DNA from: Larimichthys crocea
Taxonomy: Eukaryota > Chordata > Actinopteri > Sciaenidae
Assembly: GCF_000972845.2 (NCBI RefSeq)
Contig: NC_040028.1
Coordinates: 16,924,871-16,988,870, forward strand
Length of the DNA stretch: 64,000 nucleotides
Reading direction: 5' to 3'
A program made the position numbers and the translations under genes. Positions 37,925-49,100 of the stretch are shown here, piece after piece. The notes under the pieces were generated by a model that was given only the letters and a program-made list of their open reading frames with translations, did no database searches and was not told the origin of the DNA. How positions within the stretch are numbered: the stretch's first letter is position 1; each line of letters opens with the position of its first letter.

Positions 37925-40521
37925 ATTTAAGAAGAAGAAGACTTACACTCTCCCAGTGCTCTGAGCTCACGGTCCGGACGGCCTGGCTAACAAACTGAGC
38001 TAACAGCAGCTACAATTGGCAGCAGTTTACTTCACTGTCCATGAGATGACTCTGTAAATCATCAGGAGTTCATATGCAGCAGAGTGAAAACCAGAAAACA
38101 TTTCCTCCATAAAATATGATCCAGTTTCACCAAAGTCAGTGAAATAGTTGGCGGTGTGTGACTTAGTGCTGTGAGGCGTTACGTACTTCTTGCGGGTGAT
38201 TGAACCAGCGAGCTGCAGCGTAGCATCAAAATGATTTTTTAAGGTAGAAAAGATAGACAGTGTTCCATCCTTTGTTTTAAATTCTGATATAATTTGCTCA
38301 ACTTACTCTGCAGCAACATCAACTCATTTTTTAAAGTGCTGCATAGCGAGTAGACTGATGCATTCACCCCACATTTATCATGATCACTGCCTTCAGTAGA
38401 AACACCATGACTGGGAGCCTGCTGCAGGGGGTGAGGCGCTTTGATCCAGCGCTGCTAATCCAGGTCCATGGCAACACTGCAGGAGGATCTGCAGTGTTCC
38501 AGGGAGGTATTTGTCTTTGGGTATGCTGGTGGGCAAACCTGGGCATGTCACAGGGGAGCGTCCAGGCTGTGGCAAGGATTCGAAACAATGTATTTCCACC
38601 CACACAACGTTAAACACTCGCTGCAATTGTGGTCAGATGTTGAATCACTGCCGCAGATGCTTCCATGTCAGGAAACGGCGGCGCTGCCTGTCAGGAGTGG
38701 TTCAACAGGAAATCACATGGATTTAAAAGCTTTGCTTGTTATTTATTTTGGTTGGTGAACTTCCAGCTGATGTGTGTGCCAGAACAAAAAAAACTGTTAT
38801 TGACACCTGCATTTGGTAATTATAACATCTTAATGTTGGAGTTGATCCCTGGTAACCTCAGTAGCTCGACACGTGTCCTGTTTCATCCAACCTACCTGCC
38901 TGCTTCTCCTCTTTGACTCCTGCTTTTTTTGAACAACAGACCCGTGTCCCTGGATTAAATATTCAAACTCCCAGTAATCTGAGCACCGGTGCAGTCCACC
39001 TGCCGCTGGTGCAGTCTATCTTGAACCTGATCTTATGGGGAAACTTGAGAGTGATTGCCATGCTTTGGATGTAACGGGGCTGCCAGCAGTGTTTTGGTCC
39101 TTCGGTGAGCTGCTAACGTGGTGACATTTGATCTGAACACAGAAGTGAAAATGTGGAGTTTAGCAGATATTTCCTAGAGCTTGCTATTTTCATCTTTGAT
39201 CCACCGACAGCCAGTTCTCTTAGTATTTGTTACTGCCTCTTTTTTTGACATGATCACAGAAGTCACATCAACAGAGGATCAAACTAGTTCCAGCCCCGAT
39301 CATTTGTTAACAGAATACCCTGCTGTCAGGCTCCTAATGAGCATTTCAGTGTCATTTCTCACATTGTAGCTGATGTTGATCTGCCCAATCTACTGCTGTC
39401 AGTAACTTTGAGCTTGTTCAGTTCGTCTCGTACCGAACAGCACTTCAACTAACCCGAATATGAGTGTGATGCGTGCATGTTTCAAGCTCAGAATAAGAAG
39501 TCTTTTCTCATTTTTGTACAGTAAAACCCTGCATGAATGGATCCTGCTTGTTTTGTTTCCTTTTCTGCATTGTGCTGGACCTTCTCACTGAGTTTAATTA
39601 GATTTAAATGGCCTTGTGGTTCAAACCTTTGTGATACATCTTCTTTAATAGAACAGGGAGGTCATATCTAGTCTCCGAGTGGTGAAAAGAGCGTCGCCGT
39701 GCCAGCTTTTACTGCCAAAAACTGGATTTGTCTATTGCAAAAAAGTCTATCTTGATTATTATCTCATTATAAGTTGAGCTTGCGTGGTCCTCCTGTTTGT
39801 GCTTCAGTGCTTAAAGCAGTTTGGATTTCAGCCCAGGGAAGAAGAACTCCAGGATTCAATGTTCTCAAAACCAAACATTTGAATCCTATCAGATCTGAAG
39901 CGCATCCAGCATTAAAAAACCCTCTATAAATGTGTGTGCGTGTGTGAGTAAATGGAGAAATTAGAAATGGATGAATGAATATCCGCATTTTCTCCTCTTT
40001 AATAATCTCTCTTTGTGCCTCTGCTCCCCACTTACAGCTGTCAGTGGCGGTGACACTCCCTCATCAGGAATGACCCTGAGTGCAGGCTCACACTATAAAT
40101 CTCCGTGACGTCTTAATAACACCTTTATGCCTCTTATGGGTGGCGGAACAAATGCAGAAATATTTCTGCTGGCTCACTGCGCACAGACAGAAGCTCTCTC
40201 TTTCTTTTATGTTTTCATCTGATTTACCAGCCCGGAGAACAATTTTTGCCAATATCTCTGCCAGCCAGAGCCTTTGAAAAAAACAAAAAAACACAGAGAT
40301 GATGCGTGTGTTTCTCTTTCCATTAAAACCAGTGCTGTTATTCAGTGTATTTGTTTGCACTGTGGACACAGAGTGTGCCTCCCTGTCCCATATGCCACCC
40401 AGTCCCTGAGGGCTCCTGCAGCATGTTGCTCCCACACTGTCACAGCCCCCCTGCACCACATGGGTCACATCACATACTGAAAAAACCCTCATTCTGTGGG
40501 AGCTGGAAAACTTACAAGAGA

Positions 40522-40529
<8 letters not shown>

Positions 40530-40586
<57 letters not shown>
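40530..40586. repeat. (GA)n microsatellite, expanded in copy 2
   Basis: About 28 GA units, against about nine in the matching tract at 26526-26544 of copy 1. This size of difference is normal between alleles and harder to explain by point sequencing errors. Confidence 0.9.
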
Positions 40587-40587
<1 letters not shown>

Positions 40588-41660
40588 ACACACACTAACA
40601 CACCTCCTATCCATGACACACACACTCACACACTCACACACACACACGCCTCCCTCCCTCCAGCTCAAATGAAAAACTCTGGCAGTCTGGTGAACTTCCC
40701 GTGAGTGACAGGATCTTCTCGGACTGGGTGGACTGACAGTTTGACGGACAGATCGTGGTCGTGGGATTCATTACACGTCTGCAGCTATGGGAACCTTGCA
40801 GCTATGTTAGATAACACACTATCCACTCATTTATTTTCTATTTTTACTGTAACGTTTCTGAGTCTTGCGCGATGGAGCCTGGAGCGAGACGAGCCGATGG
40901 GATCCTCCATGCGCTTTGGAGATCGAGGTTTGCTCTTCTACGCTTTTCTTTTAGGGTTTATTCCCTTTATTGCATTGCTGGTCTTGGTCTTAACTCCTTC
41001 CGAAGCAGCCTGACTAAGAAGTTTGCTGTTTTACCGTGCAACTTCACTGATGCAGCCGGGAGAGAGCGCGTTTTTACGCATCTCTTTCACCCAACGGGGT
41101 CGCTTAAATTTACAGATGAGCCCGCTGTTGACTCACATTTATTCAGCCTAGATGTCACATATAAACTGTCTGCTTCATAACATTATTTTAGATTGAACTT
41201 TTCGGTATTTCTCCTGTGTCTTTCCTCATTAATAACTAATATGTTATGTACAAAACATTGCATTCCCTCTGTGGCGCATTCCTTTAGGTGTTTTGCGTAA
41301 TTTGGCCACATTCAAATCCATTAACAAATTGGGGGTAACTAATTTTACTGTTAAATGCACCATGTGCCAGAAATGACGTGCGCCAGGCCTCAGGCGGGAT
41401 TTCATTGCCAGTAATTGCATTCTAACTCAGCTTAAAGAATAAACTTATAAACGGATTAGTGACTGAGGAGGAATGTTTCAATATTGGCCCCTGAACCGGG
41501 CTTTACATCTGGCAGCGCCCTTGGTTACTCTAATCTTAAAAGAGAAACAGAGAGATTGGCAGCACAATGAAAAGGATTTACTTGAAGTTTTATTGTAAGA
41601 ATCCCTCTGAGTCCAGAGGCCTACCAGAAATGGTTGGACTATTTCAGATCTAATAACTTG

Positions 41661-43152
41661 TTGGACTAAATTTAAGAAAAATGGAACTTGCCCAAGAGCA
41701 AGTGAGCAAGTGAAAGCTAGGATGCACACAGGTTAGGCCCGCCCTACATTTAAGTAAAAGACATCCAAGGCCACAGGTAGCTCAGGTATTACTTGTGGTT
41801 TAGCCTTCAGGACTTCAAAAGACACTCCTCATGACTATTCTGAACTGTCAAAACATGTCCATAAAACCTAACTCAGGCCGGGGAAGGGCCCCGTTGTCGT
41901 TGCTTACACAGCGACCCCCACGCCTGGATGTTGACCGCCCTTTGTTGACCTCTGCAGGGTGGCGGGTTTTCTTCCAAACTCAAACCTTACGAAGGCTGTA
42001 TTTTGAAAAACTGGCGGAAATGCCTCTCTCTGTCGGCTTTTCCTGCAGGAAGCAGCAGAACTGCGATCTAAACTTGGAAAGTGACGAAAGGATATGAACA
42101 GGAACTCCAGACATTTCCCAGATAGGCGGCCCGGTGGGCTTCATTGTTCTGTTGACACAGTTTATAACGTCCACCTTGCAAATCTTTCACACAATTCTGT
42201 TTTGATTTTGAATCCCATGATTCAGCAACCCCAGAGCCCTCCGGGGATCTGCTACAGACAATGACAAGACATGCTACTTGCGTAAACACCTGTCTGCCAA
42301 TTTGTATCGATTAAAAGTGGTCTTGCATCGTCTCAACGGCATAGCTGAGTCACTGCAGCGTTTTACAGCAATCAGACTCTCATAGTTACAGCTCAGTATG
42401 AGGTGAGATACCGTGCCGCATAATTAAACCTGCAACAAGTCGGTGCAGCGCGGCTAGCCTCATAAAAATGCCTGTGGCAAGAGTGACAAACAGTTGTTTG
42501 GTGATGCTCTCCAAAGTCTTCAGTCTCAAATGCTTTTACGTAACTGGGCTGATTTTGTGTGGCCCTCAGTGAAACTGAAAAATGACAGCTTTGCCGTATT
42601 GTAACTTGTGTCATTCTCTTTTGTTTCACTGTCTCTCGCACAGATGTGTGCCACAGCAGACTGTGATCCCGCGTTGGCTGGTTTACCTCAGTGATGACGT
42701 AGTGCTTGTGGAAACTGAGGATAAGCAGAAGCTCTCAGGCTTCCTGTCACACAGGCAGAGTCCTGGCTTCTCTCTTTGTTTTGTAGTGGTAAATGATTGA
42801 TGCTTTATTCGGGCGTTTTTTTATCCGAAGCTTAGTGTGTGTTGGGTTTATTTAGCTTATGAGCTAAAGCTTTATACATGGTGTAGTGCAAAATCACATC
42901 CATGCTGCCATCACTCCTCATCCCGGAGGTTTCTGCCAGAGCACCACACTGTGGTGGCTGCAAGTCTTACAACTATGTAATGAATTATAGACCTGGAAAC
43001 AGAAGCAGAAAATGTTCTTCCCCGGTCTCCAGTGCCCTCTGCTTTGGATGCAGTGAAAATACCATGAACCAAATTACAGGCATGCCTTCGAAATGAAATG
43101 TGTTTCATTGTCGGTCTCATTGTATCCTTCGTGTCATGTGTTTGTTCTTCAG
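41661..43152 (+). other. unique region just upstream of the first gpr156 coding exon
   Basis: Single-copy sequence after the end of the duplication, about 1.5 kb. It holds a G/C-richer patch (about 41870-41960) and a TGATGACGTA motif near 42693. The gpr156 start exon has an acceptor at 43151-43152 and so needs an upstream non-coding exon, plausibly here. I could not identify that exon with confidence. Confidence 0.45.
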
Positions 43153-43188
43153 GATGTGTGTGTGAAATCAGACAGACTGTGGTCAGTC

Positions 43189-46100
43189 ATGGAGCCTGAG
43201 CTGAACTGCAGCTCCCAGTGTGATTCCCCGCTCTGCTTCATCCACTCAGGAGTCAACAGGCAGGAGGGCATCGACATCCTGCAGAGACTATGCGGTCTCG
43301 GCACGGTAATCACACACACACACAGACACACACGTGTATGGACACAAATGTTTAAAAGCCCCATGCAAAAACATGTATAACATCCATACAGATAGAAATA
43401 TGTGTATTATTTTGACAGTGCTTCAAAGCAGTCACATTAAAAACACAATACAGACTGACATAAGACTGAATTAAGTATAATGTACATTTTAAAATAACTT
43501 TCAGCTCATGCACTGTGTGGCTTATAATTTGTTGAATTACTTACACCAATTAAACACCCACACACTTGTATTTACCACTTGAGAAATGAGTTTATGTGTA
43601 AAGGTAATTAACGTGCGGCTCTATTTCAACAAGAAATTCAGGCTTAGCTGGAAAAAATAGTGATGTTTCGTGATTTATTGTCCAACTTCAGTAACACGCT
43701 CGCTCTCTGAACACACTCGATGGCTGTTACCTCGTTAATAGCTGCGACTATTGAAGCTATGTTTAGTACCGTTTCACTCACTGGTGCCTTTAAGAGAAGA
43801 GCCCAGTAACATGAGGCGAGTACTAATGTGACTTTCCAAATAGAAATTGAAGTAATAGAGACACTTTGTCAGGGAATATAAACACTCTCCTACGCAGTCC
43901 GCTCCATGTTTTTACACATAGAAGTGAGGTGAGCTATATTTTTAAACTCCTTCATGCTTTATGAGGTTAAATTATGCATGCATCAGTCCAAAAGTAGAGA
44001 TATCATATGAACTTGCTTTGTTATTGTAATGGATGTGTGATAAGACTGTGTTTTAATGTCCTTTTAATTCCTTTTTATTACTGTCTGTTGAATTCAGTAG
44101 ACATGAAAACTATTCAGCTAAAAATGAAATATCCTGGGATGAAATGTAACACCACGCATTTGTTACTATTTGTGGACATAGACAGCTCTCAACAGCCACA
44201 ACTGTTTCTAAACCTAAAATATTAAAGCGAGAAGAAAAAGAAATCCAGCAACTGGAACCAACCTATTCCAGAAAAATCCCACCTGCTTCCTGGACGCGTT
44301 CCCGGATATGGCTTGTGGTGACAATGCTGTCTAAGGAGCACTTTTTCTTTGCCCCATCTGTTTGGATTTGTTCAACCAGCCAGTCTCCACTCCTTGTGGG
44401 CATAACTTTCTGCAGGGGCTGCGTACAAGAATCCTGGCAGAGTGCTAATTTGTCACAGAGCCCCATGTGTAAGAAGAGCACCTTCAGTGTTGCTCAAGGA
44501 AGTCATTGGAGAAGAAAAACAAAAAATGAAGCCAGTACTGTTGCTCAATATTACAGCCGTAAAAGGGGAAGTTTCATGTGACATTGTCGGATACTGAGGG
44601 AGAGCTCTTAAATCTTATCTGGTTCCTCAACACCGCCTGATCAACCCCTCGATGTTGAGCAAGCACAAGAAACTCCTGAACTTGTCCTGTAACACCGACC
44701 AGACGCACATGTGTCACATCTGCAGTAAGAAAGAGCATACTGCTGATCACACAGTACCTATAACAGGACGAGAGCAGAGATAGGAGAGCTTAAACTGGAA
44801 GGATAAATGCAGAGGTGGAAGAAATGATCAATGGCCGACTGGAGATAATGAGCAAAATCAATCAAACAGATCAGCTGAGCAGAGGAAACACAGAAAGAGG
44901 AGAGATTGAGGAGAGTTTGCAAATCTTCAACAAACGTCTCCACTTTGGACCCGAGACCTGTGCAGCGCAGAGGCAGAATTGATGAGCTGAGGCAGCTCTC
45001 ACACGCCGAAGATGACCTCTTCTTTCTCCAGAGTTTTCCAGCGTTCTCCACACTGCCAGCCGCTAAAGACTGCATAGACAGAGCTGTATATGTGAGCAGC
45101 ATGTCAGTCAGAGGAGACAGTAAAGGTGAAGAGGATATGTGAGGGCTCAACAGAGTAGGGATGGGAATTGATAAGATTTTTACGATTCCGATTCCATTAT
45201 CGATTCTCATTTGGGGACAAAAAGGAGAACAAATAGTTTGATCAGCATCAACTTTGTTTAGTTAGAAGTATCACGACCTTGCAAAACCAACAGCGAGGTC
45301 AAAAGAGGCCCACAGCCTAGATAATAGTAACAATGTGTAACTGTGGCAAACACAGAAGAACCAGAGTTACCTTCTGTAGTAACCGCAGAGGTGCTCATAG
45401 CCTGGCTGCTGCCGCTGCTGCTAGGTTGAGATTCATCTCCAGTCCGAAGCGTGTCAAAAACACGACATTCATTTAAAAGTATTGCATGTTGTGTGCGCAA
45501 AAGTTTCTGCATGTTCGTCGTGTTCCCTCCCGACGCTGTTATCTCCACTTTGCAATGATTGCAAGCCGCCCTGTTGTCGTCTTTTGCAGCCAAACTTTGG
45601 AGCATTTGAACCAAGTGGGTGCCATTGTTTACCACTGATTGCACTGCACGTGTGAAACTTGCATAAGTTACGTGGCGTAATTAGTCGTGCATGCTGGAAT
45701 CGATAAGAGAATCGTTAGATAAACTGCCAAACGATTCCATGGATCTGAAACACCGGTTTTCGATTCCCATCCTTACAACAGAGTGCCGTGGACTCGGATA
45801 CAGCTCATCCCAAACTGGCGTTGTCTGAACACATAAACAAGTCTGTCTTGGTGATGTAGCCCTGAGCCTTCTGGACAGCTTATAGAGATTCAAACATGGT
45901 GTCAGTGCTTTGGGAAAGGAGGCAGGTGAAAGTGAAGTGGGATGTTGGAATTGGGTTTGAATCCTTCACCAGAAAAAGGAGGCAATATAATAAAACCCTG
46001 AAAATGGCGACTGCAGCCCCGGGGATTGGAAAGGACAAGAGCTACCGGGCCCTCGGCAGCACTGCTGTCTGTGTGCTGCAGGACAAGAAGCCCCAGAGAG

Positions 46101-49100
46101 TTTCTTTTTATAACGTGGATGCTGCTTCTCATGTCTACTCATTGACTGGATATTCATCTAAAGCAAGATTTCCGGCTACTTTAACCACCAGTGTAATCAT
46201 TGCTGGGTAAACACGGTAATCCTCTGATCATCAACATTTCATCTCTAACTGTTGCTCCAGTACTTTCAGCTATTTTTGTTCATTTTCAGATGAAAGTTCG
46301 CGATGTTCCAGCGGGATGTTTGCTTTGTCTTGTCCTGTTTACTTCTTCATCATTTACAAAGCTGAGAGTTTAGAACACACAGAAACAATAATCAAATCAT
46401 GCACATGTGTTTGGACATCCAGGCTCAGTTTTAAGGGGGGTTGTACGTTCATGTGTGTTTGCAGAAGGCAGCGGAGCTCCCAAGGCGGTCTCTCTCCCCG
46501 GTGTTGAGTGCTGTGGTGTGGACGCTGCTCTCCTGTGGCATCCTGCTGTCTTTCTGCTTCCTCCTCTTCACCCTGCGCTTCAAAAACAACAGGTAGACTA
46601 CAACATGAGCCACGTGCATAAACGTTAAAGATACATCTACAGAAATTAATTGTGTTCATGTTCGGATGTGTCCAGGATAGTGAAGATGTCCAGTCCCAAC
46701 CTGAATATCCTGACTCTCTTTGGAAGTGTCCTCACCTACAGCAGCGGCTTCCTATTCGCCGTCAATGAACGAACACACTTACAAGGAGGAGCATCCACGG
46801 CAGTGCTACAGGTAAGTAAGCCTCACAGTCTCACTTCATCCATTATATATTTGTCGGGTAAATCATTGTTGGGTAATTACGCCACACTCTCTCTCCTTCA
46901 GGCTCGGATGTGGACTCTCTGTGTCGGCAGTACCCTGGTGTTTGGCCCAATTTTGGGGAAGACGTGGAGACTGTACAGAGTGTTCACCCAGCGAGTGCCT
47001 GACAAGAGAGTGGTAGGAATATGTTCTACTGGCCATGTGGGGGTTGTGTCTATTTCCAGCGTGGACAACCTTTATTTTTGTTTTCCAGTCACTCCGGGAT
47101 GCATGAATTCTAGATTTGGAGGGTAGTTTTACATGCTTATATAAAGTTTTAAAATAATTAATTTGTCTGTCTTAAATGTCTTAAATGGTAACGCTTTATA
47201 TTAAGGTTCTTGTAATAACCATTAATTAATAGGTAATAACATCATTGTGTGTTTATAATCCTATATAAGTGTTAATAATGGCATTATAATACGGTTAATA
47301 GCAGGATATAAGACATTTATAAGCGCATTTATAAGAAACTTGTTCTTAAGCATTTGCAAACTGTTAACAAGTTTCTTATAAGCGCTTATAAATGTCTTGA
47401 TATTAACTGTATTATAATGGCATTAACACTTATATAGGCTTATAAATACACAATAATGTTAATTATTAAATTGTGGTTAGTATTTTACACAGACCCGCTT
47501 TGATTTGAACAAAAGAAGCTGAGGATGATGCATGGTCAACGGATCAGATCTCCTGATTTTTACTGCTTCAGAAGATAATTTTCCATTATCCTCCACTCAT
47601 TGCACTTCTACACATCATTGTCTGTTTCTTTAATAGCTGGATGGATAGAAAATATGTCATATGACAAGAACTTTAGGTCATGTGTGACGTTCTTAGCTTT
47701 TGGTGTCGATTCAGGAAGTCTTCTTACCTTTGCAGGAACATTTTTGTCTCTCATCTCTGGATTTTATGTATATTGATATAAAGCTACACACATATATTTT
47801 ACTAATATAGATGATTTTTAAGCCTAAACTAACTTTTTAGAGAGTTCTACAACTTTTATTAGCATGTATCATTTTCAAAACTTAACTGGCGTCTGGCTTT
47901 TGTGATCCGGATAAAAAAAATGCTGCATACCTATTAAGACTATATTAGCTTTAGAGATGTGTGACAGTGGTGTGATTGATGTGACTTTCTGTCTCAGATC
48001 ATCCGAGACATCCAGCTGATGGGGTTGGTGGCTCTGTTGATCCTGGTGGACATGCTGATTCTCACCGCCTGGAACCTGACGGACCCCGTCAGGTGTTCGC
48101 GATCTGTCGGCGCCGTCGTCAAGGTAGAATTTAAAAGCAAGATGTAAAACAAGTTAAGACTTTGTGAGGAGTATGACATGTAGTACTGTATGAAAGGTTG
48201 ATTTTTGTTTTTTAGATGTATTCAGGTTTCAGCATACTGATACTGTATGATTTGTCCTGATCTAGGTGGCTGAGAGAGACATTTCCTTCTCTTTGTCTCA
48301 GCTGGACGCCTGTTCCTCTCTATACTCGGATCTGTGGATTATCATCATTGCTGTTCAGAAGGTAAGTCATCTCTGTATTTACATTTAAAGGTAAAAATTA
48401 ATTCCTGCTTTGAGTTTCTTTATCGTGAAGGTGAAATGATTTGATTCCGCTTTGGTTTTATGATCAATGGAAAGGCCACATTACTTTGTGTTTTGATCCG
48501 CAGAACTCAAAAAAGTAATGCTGGTTTCAATCGGGAGTTTTTGGATTCAAGAGTCTTGATTTTAGGTGATTTCAAGATACACGTATACCCTGCTGTGTCC
48601 TCTTTTACTGTGGATTTTATGGACATTATGAAATAATTTGATCACGTTCAGTCAGTTGAGGGTCCCGGCCACTTAAATGGATGCACCCTGTACATTGTGC
48701 GTGTGTGTTAACCTCTGTGAGGCTAGTTTATGTGTTTTTGACCACAAAGCTATTATCTTTAAGACCACCTTCCACATCCTGCTCACATCCTGTCAGCTTA
48801 TGTTTCTTAATACCAACTCTGTTGACAGCTTTCACCACTACATCGACACAAAGCAACCGTTTCTATAGATGATTTACTAAATAAGTTCACATGCATTTTT
48901 TTTATTTATTTTGATTTTGATTTGAAAGTGCAGACAACCAGGAGAGAAATGGAACTTGGAAAACAAGTCACAAAGGTTGTTCAATCATGTTTTTATCAAC
49001 TGAGGAGCATGTTGTAAAGATCTTTCCTTTATCAACCTGATTTCGAGAAGGTCATTCATGCTTTTATTTCATTTTGGTTGGTGATGGTGAAAGACTACCT

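Larger units (their letters stand above)
28373..41660. repeat. copy 2 of the large duplication (indel-rich)
   Basis: Collinear with 14170-27601. It differs by many one- or two-base insertions and deletions in exons and introns alike, plus real sequence differences: a T/C-rich insertion near 32160, a rewritten stretch near 32345, and a much longer GA tract at 40530-40586. It starts inside lrrc58 intron 1, so it has no lrrc58 promoter or exon 1. It runs on seamlessly into the gpr156 side. Best read as an alternative haplotype or poorly polished contig. Confidence 0.88.
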
